From assembly GCA_964036295.1 (NCBI GenBank), contig OZ038473.1:2511501-2575500 (forward strand): 64,000 bases of DNA. Direction: 5' to 3'. This stretch comes from Plumapathes pennacea. Taxonomy: Eukaryota; Cnidaria; Anthozoa; Antipatharia; Myriopathidae. This document shows, in pieces, positions 12,508 through 24,988 of this stretch. Made by a program: the position numbers and the translations under genes. Within the stretch, counting starts at the first letter, position 1. Every line of letters begins with the position of its first letter. The notes under the pieces were generated by a model. The model ran no database searches, was not told the origin of the DNA, and saw only the letters and a list, made by a program, of their open reading frames with translations.

Positions 12508-14050
12508 AGGACCTGGTACCGAGACTTGATGAACTTTAGTAACCAAGCCGCGACGGAGGCGTTTCGCGGTATTTTGTTTGTTTCTGTTTGTGTTTGGTGT
12601 CCCTTGTTTGTTTGTTTATTTTGTTGGTATTTATCTATTTATAGCTGTATTTAATGTGCCTAAAGAGTGTGGATGTCCAAAATTAGATTTCTTTACATTA
12701 CCTGAGCCACACTTATCCAATCAGTAATAGTGCGGACACCGCGCAAATACGTTCTTGTCGTCACTTCCGGTCACTTGACGTCATTTTGGTCAGCGTTTTC
12801 ACGTCGTGTCGAAGTCTCGTTTTTCGTGTGCACACCTTATGTTATAGAAAATGCATTTAACTAGTAACTGATAGTTGAGTATCGATTCCTAGTATTAGGT
12901 TTCTTGGCTAAGTCTTGAGGCTTCACGAGCGTAACACTGCACAGTGCAATGACCGCTGACTGAAAAATAAGGTGACTGCAGGCCGATAAACGTACTTTCG
13001 TGGTGTCGCACGCAGGACACCAAACAAATTCATGTGTGTGCGTGGTATGCGCTGTGTTTGTGCCATTGTCTTTTGTTTGGTTAGTAGTGTAACTTTGTAT
13101 GTTCGTCTGTAGGTGTCCGCACGTGTCACGCGAGTTTTTCGCGATGTCTCGCGTGATAGCGATTGCCTCGTATGCTGAACATTTTCTCTTTGATTATTCG
13201 AAGTGACGAACTGTGGCTCCCCACAGAACTAGGATATAGGATCATTTGCTGTGAGACAGCAGAACACAATTCCAAAATGGCTCCATTGCACGTGGTTACA
13301 GCGTGAAAATTTAATTGAACAATTTTTTGGAATTCAGCTGGACCTTTTCGGGTTCATTTTAGTATTTGTACATAGAGTTTTAAAGCATTTTTGGTGCTGT
13401 TTCTTTTTTGTATATTTCTTACTCTAACTGTATTGCACGTATTTTTTAAAACGTAATCTTAGAAAAAAACAGTTTTGTTTTTGGAAAATATATCTCTGCT
13501 CAGTCAAATTTTCTGAAACTGCGCCCATTCATTAGGTTGGTGGTCTGAAACGGTGCAGATTCTCAAGGTTTGAGTGTTTACACATTTTATGTTGCCTGGA
13601 TGTGGATTAAGGCCAAGTTACTGAGCTCTCTAGTTATTTTTAGTGAAATATATACAACAGTTTTATCAGTACAACATGTAGTGAGACGTTAATGTCCATG
13701 CGATGAAAGTCGTGGAAAAATATGATGTTACTGACAGCGTTTTACGACGGCAATTACCTTACTGCTCACTGCATTACCTTTTAAATGAGAACTGACGTTT
13801 TTCGGACACTGGGAAATTGCCGCGCTTGCGCATGTTCAGTGGAACTCATTTCAGTGTTCAAAATCTTGTAGATTATCTAAATAGATATAGCATTAAATGG
13901 TATTGACTGTATTGAACGGAAGTTTGTTTGTTTTGTTTGAATAGGTTATTGCATCGTTTCGTCGTTCTGCCAGACAATTTTGTGTTGAAATTGCGAGCGA
14001 GCATGAACGACATAAAAACAACCTCTTCTTGGCCTCATACTTGTAAAACT
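12508..14050. other. 3' flank of the zinc-finger gene, no second gene seen
   Basis: AT-rich, long probable 3' UTR followed by intergenic sequence. An ATTAAA near 13893 is a possible but weak polyadenylation signal. No coding region recognised. Confidence 0.4.
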
Positions 14051-14288
14051 GGGCCCGGTTTTTCAAACAATTAGGCTAATCCTGGATTAGGTCTAAACTT
14101 TCTTGCCATTTTTTTAGCCTGAAAACGTGAAAGTTTCGTCCACAACGACTTTCTTGATAATGTTTTAAGCTGGAACAAGCTTTCTAATCCATCTTCGAAC
14201 AAAACCAAGCAGTTTAATGACAGAGAGGTCGAGAGAAAGAATTTCGTTATCTTGGATTAGCTTAATCGACCTTCGAAAAACCGGGCCC
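14051..14288. mobile_element. MITE with GGGCCCGGTTTTTC ends (family B copy 1)
   Basis: Left end GGGCCCGGTTTTTC, right end GAAAAACCGGGCCC, 238 bp, AT-rich inside with AGGCTAATCCTGGATTAG and GGATTAGCTTAATCGA as a subterminal inverted pair. A full copy in the opposite orientation lies at 55736-55979. Confidence 0.8.
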
Positions 14289-14787
14289 TGGTTGGCAATT
14301 TCAGTCACGTGATACGATTAGACCAATCGCAGCGGACTTGTGTCGTTCTTGCTCTTGCTCAACAGGTGCCCTAGGGGGAGGGGGGGGGGGGGTCCAACGC
14401 AATGAACAAACTTATTACTTTCTTGTAACAAGGATTTCTTTGCAAATATTTATTGGTTTGATCTGACAATCACTGTGCAGAGTTGGCATACATAGTTCAG
14501 TGTTCAGTTTGCACTTGACAAGATACAGCCCTTCACAAGATAGCCACCCAAGCTTGACAGGCCATAATTTTAATTAGTTTTAGCCAATTGTTTGGTGAAC
14601 ACGAGTGATTGTTCTAGAAACAGTTTCGAGACGCAAGGTCATCCTAATTCTGAAAAGGAAGTGCATTTATCCTATGAAAATGCCACAGAAGATTGCAGTT
14701 TTCGGTTGACTTGAGCGGGGGCAAACTTGCACGACTCGCCTTCATTGTACCTGCTTAAATATCCGCATCACATGGGGCGATACTCCC
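14289..14787. other. Intergenic region with a short G run
   Basis: No gene seen. An almost pure G tract lies at about 14375-14392. Confidence 0.4.
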
Positions 14788-14793
14788 TTTATT
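14788..14793 (-). terminator. Polyadenylation signal AATAAA (minus strand)
   Basis: TTTATT on the plus strand, about 196 bases downstream of the stop of the minus-strand gene at 14989-15279. This supports that ORF being a transcribed gene. Confidence 0.5.
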
Positions 14794-14988
14794 AGAGTTT
14801 TGCATGACCTTCGTTTGAATCCGACCGATGCACCGCGAGGCGGTTGTTTTGACCAAATCCAGTCCAACGTTAATTCTTTTCTCTTGGCTATCCTAGCTTG
14901 CAACTGCTTTCATGACTGCGAGGATCACTTTCACTATCATTCCATTCCAACTGCCACCGGAACGAAAATGCTGAGGTGAAGGAGCCAT

Positions 14989-15279
14989 TCACACCAGATT
15001 TACGTCTTCGTGAAAACTTACGCGCCGCACAGCTTTCGTGGCGTTCCTGCGTCGGACTCGCTGCTTTCTTGAGTGCGGTCTATCCGCAAGCATCTCTTGA
15101 TCTGGCGTTTCTTTATGTTTTTTTAATGTGTCGTCTTGGCCGTCGCTGTTACGTCCAGAAATAAACCCAGAATTTTCCTCCCGAAGTCGCCGAAGATTAT
15201 AATGGATTACAGCCAGTGCTTTGTCCATGTCTTTGTGATACTTCGGGTTTTTCTCGATTTCTACTGTGCCTTTTTCCAT
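14989..15279 (-). CDS. Small basic protein with an RVxF-like (PP1-docking) motif
   Basis: A 96-residue intronless ORF. The internal Met at 15279 is preferred over an upstream in-frame Met because the protein from there aligns with the N-terminus of the gene at 38525-38923: both have a GT-E near the start, then an acidic/basic helix ending in N-x-x-RLR. The middle is charged and disordered-looking. Near the C-terminus is RRVSFHEDV, which fits the [K/R]-V-x-F docking consensus of protein phosphatase 1 regulators. No signal peptide or membrane segment. It lies head-to-head with the gene at 15948. Function as a PP1 regulator is inference from one short motif; no known family name was recognised. 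Confidence 0.6.
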   Translation of the reverse strand: MEKGTVEIEKNPKYHKDMDKALAVIHYNLRRLREENSGFISGRNSDGQDDTLKKHKETPDQEMLADRPHSRKQRVRRRNATKAVRRVSFHEDVNLV

Positions 15280-15947
15280 CCTCTCAGGAAATAATTTTCG
15301 CGTTAGTAAATGTGATAAGAACTGCACAAGAGCCCTCGAAAGTAATTCGTCAAACCAACCTCTAGAACAGTTGGCTTTGATTTTAATTAAAGTTGGTTTG
15401 CATTGTCAAGAAACAGTAAGCGCGTAAATAAAAATGTCGCGTTGTCCTTGTTTAGTGAAGCTTATCCCACAGGTAAAACCGCCTCAAGGTAAAATCACTC
15501 AATAGAGTTGAGGTTGCAAGGATGTAACGAAAATCAGCGCAAAGCGTATTTGTCTTTTTATTTTATTTCATTTTATTTTTTTCATTTTGGTGAGCATGCT
15601 TTAAATGTAAATACTAGCCTTTGATGATTTTACGAAGCTTGGTGACAGGAAAACGCACTGCTGCTGGAAGACGTTGGGATTAATTTGTTTGAACGCGCGC
15701 AGTGGTCGATATGACGAATACTTACTAACCAATCAGAACGGCTATTCCATTTTACATCAGCCATGCCGTCGCTCGCGCACTTAACAACGAATTGCATCTC
15801 GCGTTAGATTGGTTCTACTCGCATGCATTGTTTACGTGTGCAATTCGCTGCGCGCAAAAAAATCATTTCTTTCGAGAAAGCGTACGAGAAGTTTTACACT
15901 TGACTTGACAAAGAAAATTTGAACAAAAACGTTAAAATCAAACCCAG
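15280..15947. promoter_or_regulatory. Divergent intergenic region, shared promoter candidate
   Basis: 668 bp between two head-to-head genes. It probably holds both promoters. A GC-rich, palindromic stretch with CGCGCGCAGTGG lies near 15694 and a T-rich run near 15545-15590. No specific factor site is claimed. Confidence 0.35.
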
Positions 15948-16926
15948 ATGGATTCACTGCAAGACACAACACTGTCAAGCGACAACTGGCTTTTGAATTA
16001 CGTGGAAACAGCAAAGACTATTCGTCCTCCGCTCGACTCCAGAGTGCGAACTCGTATGTGGGTATACCATCATTTTTTCTCGGAGTCAGCAAAGTCCAAC
16101 TGGGAGGCGATGGACAAAGAGGGGGAACCACAGCGGAACCGCGATCACCTGGTTTGCCATGAAAACCGACCAAATGGCAGGAAACTTGGACAAGTCATGG
16201 TTCAGAGGATTGCGAGGAAACCCGCTTGCGGTAAAATCAACAGTCGTGGTGGGTCACTAAGAGAAGCAGGAAAGAGAAGGAATGTTTCTGGTAAGTAAGC
16301 ATGATCGACTTTTTTTTTCCATTCCTTTGCTCTGTACCCATTTTGTTTCAATGGACATGTAGTACTTGTGATCTTGTGAAAATAAAATTGTATAGTTGGA
16401 GTGCAGGGCCGTGATCAAAGGGGCAAAGGACGCCCCTTGTGTCGTCCTCTTTAACTTTGTCTTCACTACATCTCATTTCAACCGTTCTCTTTCAGATACG
16501 ATTGTGCCTGATGAGATGCCCAACAAAAAATTCAGAGGTCCAAGCCACCGAAACATTTCAACCACCATGAGCTTACTCCGCCCATCTCCACTAAGGGGCT
16601 ACCGCGAAGCAGGCGTGAACGAGTATTCGTTGCCAGTTAATTACGCTGAACTACCACTCACTTCAAGTGATGACACCTCCTCCAGCTCCTCTGCATCTCC
16701 GCCGCAGTCGACACAGCAACCACCGCAGACTCAGCGGTGCAACGTTTGGACCGAAGTGTTCTTGAACAACACTAGATACCTAGTCCTGGACACCAGCAAG
16801 AAACATATTACGCAGAATCCTATCTGCGATTCCTCCTCCGCGGGCGCAGAAACCAGCAAGGAACGCAAACGGCAACACCAGTGTGATGAAGTCACGTCTT
16901 CGAGCCCCAAACGACTGCGCATGTGA
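15948..16926 (+). CDS. Unrecognised 257-residue protein (exons 15948-16290, 16496-16926)
   Basis: The first exon opens with ATG at 15948 and ends at TCT G|GTAAGT. The second starts after TCTTTCAG at 16496, restoring an Asp codon, and the total length is a whole number of codons. The N-terminal half has a Trp/Tyr-rich patch (MWVYHHFF) within basic sequence. The centre holds a Ser-rich, Pro/Gln-rich low-complexity stretch. A block VWTEVFLNNTRYLVLD follows, and the C-terminus ends in SSPKRLRM, which looks like a short nuclear localisation signal. No domain or family was recognised. A small nuclear regulatory protein is a reasonable guess, not more. Confidence 0.6.
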
Positions 16927-17619
16927 AAGACATTGCTCCCGGCCGACTCAAGATATTTCCTTCTGTATTTTCTGAACGCTCGTATTTTTAAAGTAGATAT
17001 CTTTCATGCGAACACTGAACTTTTTCTGTAGGTACTCTTTAATAGTTCACAGTCTCTATATTTATTTTTCAAACACTCAACAAACCACGCCAATTCGCCC
17101 TTTGCCCCAGCATGTACAGAAATGTCCGATTCACGAACCGCGTGAAGTAGGTACATACATGTAATGTGACCTGAGTTGATTCATGTGCATCGTAAATCAC
17201 ACAATGCTTTCAATGAGCAAAAAACCGGTCTGCGCTGTCAGGCTGACTGGAAAGTACGTGTAGTCTCTCACGGCGGCAACTTTGTGGCGAATGGGCTTTA
17301 TGAGTTTCAGAGCGACACAGTCATGTGTTAGCAGTATCTCAGTGTAAGTTACTACCAAGCAAGTCAGAAATTCATCAGATTAATATACAAACCAGAAATT
17401 CATATTCTTGAACGTGGGAGCTCAAAACTAGGAAATAGATTACCTGTATAATATAGAGTATGAAAGATAACTTGGAGAATTAAAAGCATGATTTTTTCAA
17501 ATGTATGCAACAGTGACTTCGTAGTTTCATGTCTGTAGTAGGAAAGTACAAGAATGCATAGCAAAGCAACCCATTGATAGGGAACCATAGGGAAGTTTAA
17601 GAAAGAACAGGGAAGTATG
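16927..17619. other. 3' flank, no gene seen
   Basis: Probable 3' UTR and intergenic sequence. Nothing recognisable. Confidence 0.4.
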
Positions 17620-17795
17620 GGCAAACATGGCTGCTACAGCATAGCATAGAAAAGCATAGCGAAGCATAGGGAAGCATAAGGAAGCATAGGGAAGCATCGG
17701 GAAGTTTTTAGAAAGAATAGGGAAGCAAAGGGAAGTATAGGCAAGCGTAGCAAAGCATAAACAAGCAAAGGAAAGGATAGGGAAGGAGGATAGGA
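17620..17795. repeat. Degenerate short tandem repeat, unit about GCATAGGGAA
   Basis: Many imperfect 10-12-base units of the type GCATAGGGAA / GCATAAGGAA in a row, followed by a poly-C run at 17822-17842. Confidence 0.8.
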
Positions 17796-17821
17796 GAGTA
17801 TAATTTATTGTGGGAAATCAT

Positions 17822-17842
17822 CCCCCCCCCCCCCCCCCCCCC
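17822..17842. repeat. Poly-C tract
   Basis: About 21 uninterrupted C residues about 190 bases upstream of the SRSF10 start codon, just outside the likely promoter. Confidence 0.9.
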
Positions 17843-18035
17843 TCCCCCACCCACCCTGGGACAACACATGAGACATAACACGAAGCTCCTATAATTTTTT
17901 AACCACCACCGCTGACCGCGGAGGTTCACATCTCGTCACGTGCTCATTTCTAAAGCAGCCCATAATTATCCCACCGCGTGGTGTTGGTTTCGTTTTTGGC
18001 GCTTTCCTCCAGGTATTTTGTTAGTTTCTCCGAAG

Positions 18036-20587
<2,552 letters not shown>

Positions 20588-20729
20588 TGCCATGTAATGC
20601 GTACTTACTGTTCCTTGGCAACCCATTTGGGGGTAATAATGTACAGGAACTAATTTACATCTAGTTAAAGTTCCTGATGGTGTACAATAGACAAATTTTT
20701 CTGTAGTTGTATTGTGGGCTGTGCAGACC

Positions 20730-20735
20730 AATAAA
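20730..20735 (+). terminator. Polyadenylation signal AATAAA of SRSF10
   Basis: The first AATAAA after the SRSF10 stop codon, about 143 bases downstream. Confidence 0.7.
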
Positions 20736-21376
20736 GAAGACCTACACTGTTATTCAGCCATAGTTTGAGTGACTGGCATACTGGTTCAAATCACTTTGTA
20801 CACTCATACTAAACCTTTACAGACCAGGCATGTTAACCACAACAGACAGTAGCTAACATTCAGCTTTTAAACTTTAACGTTGTTTGAAGTAATAATTTAC
20901 ATTTATTTACATTTATTTTAGTATGTACAATATGAACACAGGTCATGATCTCAGACCATATAGGAACACCTGCAAATATTGCTTCTGGTTACTTCTTTTA
21001 AAGTGGAGCTGTAAAGCATTATAAGCCATTGTTGCAACATTGATTTGATAGTCTGTAATCGAAAGTAGAAGTCGGCAAATAAAAGGAGTGCTTCAAGTTT
21101 GCATATTTTTACTGTTTTCACTAATTTATACATCTCAACTGGGTTGTTACTGTGCTTTTGTTCTGCTGATGTCTGTTGATATTGCAACACAGTTTATCCC
21201 TTCTGAGACCTGCCAATCCTCTCCCCCTCCCCCAGAAAAAATTATAACCCACGACCCATGCCCTCTGTCATTTTGCTATGGGATGATTGGGGAGGGGTGG
21301 TGTGTGGTGCGATCCTTATGATCTTGGTGTTTATGTGGGATATAATTCTATGCGCCACCGTAGTGACAACATGTAA
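20736..21376. other. Intergenic region, no gene seen
   Basis: AT-rich with no recognisable gene. Confidence 0.4.
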
Positions 21377-21589
21377 TAACCCTTTCACTCCCAAGAGTGA
21401 TCCATTTCAATTTTCACCTTTAGTTTTTCACCAAAGATGTATCATGCAGAGAGGAGAACTTGGCATTTGATAGCTTACTCAGATGGTAGCTGATCAAACT
21501 ATGAATTCTCACTACATTACTCATACATTTTACTCTTTAATAAGAGGTTGTGAGAATCTGCATTTTTAACTTGGGAGTGAAAAGGTTAA
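21377..21589. mobile_element. piggyBac-like MITE, family A copy 2
   Basis: The left end AACCCTTTCACTCCCAAGAG pairs with the right end CTTGGGAGTGAAAAGGTT. TTAA is intact on the right and changed to ATAA on the left. About 213 bp, same orientation as copy 5 at 45055. Confidence 0.85.
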
Positions 21590-21723
21590 TAGTAGATCGC
21601 CAGCTCCTCTTTTTCTGGCCAAAGAGCGTTTGCGCGAGTGAAAAATGAAACGCGTTTGAAACTCCGAGGTGTCTACAGTAATAGGTCGTTAAAAGAAGGA
21701 CGGATTTCTCCGAAAAATTGCCT

Positions 21724-22452
21724 TCACGTCCTTAGATTTCTAGTAATGCGTTGTCTGTAAGTTGGAAGCGATTCCTGAGACTCTCTCAGCCAATTCAAAA
21801 TTCTTCTGAACTTGTCTTCTCTCGTCGGTTCGCTGTACTCTGCGGGCATTTTGCATCTGGTTGTATCGATACACAGCTCCTTTATGGCACACTTCCGAAT
21901 CCCCGGCGGCATCAAATCAAGCGTCGTTCCATGAGCTCTTGCGCTTGAGGGATGGTAGTCTCCTTGGACTTTATATCTAGAAGTCTCGTCGCATAAGTCT
22001 TGAATGGAGCACTTGGTAGTTTTTTTCCCCACTGTCGAAATAACGAGTGGATCAACTTTGTTACGTGTACCTCGCAAGTCGAGAAATTTCAGTCTATCGG
22101 ATAAGGGCTCACAAGCTGCCCCTTGCCAACGAGTGATGTGGACATTCTGTTCAGTCTTGTGGTGTTTCTGTTCAGCACCGGCCTTTTTTGCTCTGGTTAC
22201 ATTTGAGTTGGAGACAGTCATTTCACATATTGATGGTAACGTGGCATTCAGTAGCGGTGAGCTTACTCTTTGTTTACTTTCCTTTCCGTGTGGCAACAAA
22301 AAACGAACTTTCAAATGTCGTTTGGGACCTTGACGTCTCACCCGTTTTTCGAAAGCAGTTCGAGCCTGCCCTTTTTCTTCGAAAAGGAACCCCTCGGCGT
22401 TTGAATGAGCCTTACTCACACGTTTTGTCTTCTGAAATGCTTCCGCAGCCAT
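21724..22452 (-). CDS. Unrecognised intronless 242-residue basic protein with a duplicated Cys motif
   Basis: A single-exon ORF, rich in Lys/Arg/Ser. An RVxF-like KVRF motif sits at about residue 50. The C-terminal half has a motif repeated once, about 40 residues apart: KCSIQDLCDETSRYK and KCAIKELCIDTTRCK, each followed by a short Tyr-containing segment. The conserved frame is K-C-x-I-x-[DE]-L-C-x-[DE]-T-x-R-x-K. The C-terminus is basic and probably helical. No signal peptide or membrane segment. The family was not recognised, and a role is not inferred beyond a possible PP1 contact through KVRF. Coding status rests on length, the internal repeat and lack of overlap with any other gene. Confidence 0.5.
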   Translation of the reverse strand: MAAEAFQKTKRVSKAHSNAEGFLFEEKGQARTAFEKRVRRQGPKRHLKVRFLLPHGKESKQRVSSPLLNATLPSICEMTVSNSNVTRAKKAGAEQKHHKTEQNVHITRWQGAACEPLSDRLKFLDLRGTRNKVDPLVISTVGKKTTKCSIQDLCDETSRYKVQGDYHPSSARAHGTTLDLMPPGIRKCAIKELCIDTTRCKMPAEYSEPTREDKFRRILNWLRESQESLPTYRQRITRNLRT

Positions 22453-24613
22453 AGCTCGGTTCGGCTGTATAATGAACGCCCTATTCCCGTGGAGTCTTAA
22501 TTTTAACTTTGGTTGCTGCCGGTATTGATTTAGTGTTATAAATTGAATATATCAGGGGATTAAAAGGATTACTATAGATGGATAAAACAAACAAACAAGG
22601 TTGATACCACATGGTATGTTCTTTGCCTTAATAGCTTGGACACCCTTTCGTGCGAACTGCGAAACCGTGGTTACCTCAGTCTGTGAAATGACTCGTGTAT
22701 CATCAAGTTTAAGGTTTTGCGTTCTTCGAGAGATGGAATCGTGACAAACGATTTTCAAGTTGCTTTAGTCAACTGGGTGGCCGTGTAGTTTGACCTAATC
22801 TTGTGTCTCGATATAATCCGGTAATTGCCTTTTAAGTTTTTTAATGGACTATTGACGAGTGCTCGAGCCGTCAGAAAACAGGCTTGTGAGAGATTGAATG
22901 AGTGTAGAGACAATTCGTGTTTTTAAAGTGCTGCACACAGCATTTGCAGGTTGATTTGGGATGATTCTGCACATCACCTATATGCACCGATGGCCAGAGA
23001 TTAGTCCGTTAATTTGATTGGTTTATTTAAGCCCCTTTTACTGACGTCGCGGTGTCATTAGCAACGGTTGCTAACGTCGATTTGGAGGACACTGCACGCA
23101 AAATTGCTAAACTAGCGGCGAATAAAAGTGCTACTACAGTATGTTAAATCTCTTCTCTAGAAAATATTTGCAAAAGCAAGCTGCGTCGATTTTTTCCATC
23201 TTCATGTGTTAACTAAATATGCCAGAAGGTTAATTGCTTGAGCAAAGTGGGAAATGTCCAAAAATTTTTCAAGCCCCAAGCTCGACGAACAGTTTTCTCG
23301 TTCGCATGTGTTTCATTTTTTTCCTTGATGAGTGAGCCGAAAGGCAAATGATGAGCTATGACTGTTCAGATCAAATCTTCCCATTTTTTCCCTCAAACGA
23401 AAGTAATGTCCGCTATTGACAAATACAAAGCAACATGGATTGCCGTGTCGAATGCTGGGAAATATTTTCGGGGACCAGATCCGGCCCCTATGTATTGATG
23501 TTTCAATACACAGTGACGTCACCTTTGAGAACCATCTCTCAAAGACATTTTAAAAGACCGATTGAAATTTTCTCAGCACACTTTGGAAACGAAATGAATG
23601 AAAAAGACACCGAAAGTAAAAATAAATGTGTTTTATTTTACATTGTGTACCCTCGTCACTTGAGCTTCGTTTTATCGCGGGAATTCACGCACTAATGACA
23701 TAAGCATTGCTGATGAGTAGAAGGACAAAGCATACTTCATTTAACCTCTATTTAACGTCCGTTAGGCATAGGGCTTATGTGAGATTACTACCTCAAAAAG
23801 ACTTATCCGGCTTAAGCCTTAGCAACGTTATTAGATTTGATTTGAAAGATTCACCAATTACGAAAGAGTGAGAATACTGATTTACTGTCAAAAGTTACAA
23901 GTCTGGAATCACAAAGAACAGCAAATCAACAAATTATCCAAAGCCTTTTTGTTTGTCCCGTATATGGTTTAAATCCTTTCTCTACATGACTGTTGAAAAT
24001 GACATTTTTTGACAGGCATCAAGTGCGCATGCAAATTCTAAGATCGTTTATCAATTTGACAAAACACTCATTGTGAGCTATTGTCAAGAATGCTAACTTC
24101 CAGTTCATTTGTGCCACACTGCCGACGTGGAAGTCACTGCTGTACACCTCTATAAGTTAAATTCAATGTTATAATTATGTTCTTGGATATAGCGCGAAGT
24201 CACCCAACTAAGACTACTACTCCATAATGGATTCCATTTTCAAGCAAAGCAAACAACAGACCAAAGTATACGAGAACAAGTTACGTTAGTTCTCCTGTGA
24301 CGGTGCAGTATCCAGCTTGATGAACTTACCCATCCTGCAGATTCTGCTTAGCCTATTGGACGTTGTCAGACAGATAACTGCTTTGCTATAAACCGGACAA
24401 ATCAGTTCTAAAATTGGACACTCTCAAGGCGCTACCACTGATGTCATGTCATATCCATTTCAGCGAGTAACTAGGCGCTGCATGTTCTTGATTGAAGGAG
24501 TTGTTTATGCGTATGATTGTGTAACTTAAACTCGGCCTAATTCCAGGCGTAAAATGTTGTGCTCAATGTTAAATTCACACAGCTGCAACAGAGATTGCAC
24601 GATCCTTCACTCA
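22453..24613. other. Intergenic region, no gene seen
   Basis: About 2.2 kb, AT-rich. The first part upstream of 22452 is presumably the promoter of the minus-strand ORF. No other coding exon or repeat with clear ends was recognised. Confidence 0.4.
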
Positions 24614-24988
24614 CTACCTCGGCGAACACTTTTTGCACGCACAGGAACGAATGTCCTTGACCATCACAACCCTGTCGCAGCCTTTGAAGGTAACTTTCTT
24701 TGTTTTGGTTTTCTTTGGTGAACAACACGAGCAGTCTTGCACAAAAGGTTTCCAATCCTTGTCATTCTGTGTGTTGGGGAAGGCGTACGACCAACAACGA
24801 CCCGAGCACATACCCAATTTGACTTTTGCGGGCTTGCAATTGGCATCGCCTCTCTCAACGATTGTTTCCGTATCCCTCCAAACCCGGCATCTGGGAAGAA
24901 CACTCGAGACTTGCAGCACAAAAGGCATCCATATCAGAAGGGACAAGTAACAGAAGCAGCTTCTCTTTAGAAATCCTTCTCTTCTCAT
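24614..24988 (-). CDS. Secreted cystine-knot protein (CTCK; DAN/bursicon-like)
   Basis: 124 residues. The N-terminus is a basic start followed by a hydrophobic stretch (CYLSLLIWMPFVL), a plausible signal peptide of about 30 residues. The remainder has a cystine-knot spacing: N-C-K, then G-x-C-x-G-R-C (the ring motif typical of the fold), D-C-x-C-C, K-G-C, and a terminal C-A-C-x-x-C. The double Cys with SPKK after it and the closing CxCxxC recall the DAN and bursicon groups of BMP-antagonist/hormone-like proteins. It is probably an extracellular ligand or antagonist; which subgroup cannot be said from sequence alone. The ORF appears intronless; an upstream non-coding exon is possible. Cysteines are intact, so it looks functional. 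Confidence 0.7.
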   Translation of the reverse strand: MRREGFLKRSCFCYLSLLIWMPFVLQVSSVLPRCRVWRDTETIVERGDANCKPAKVKLGMCSGRCWSYAFPNTQNDKDWKPFVQDCSCCSPKKTKTKKVTFKGCDRVVMVKDIRSCACKKCSPR

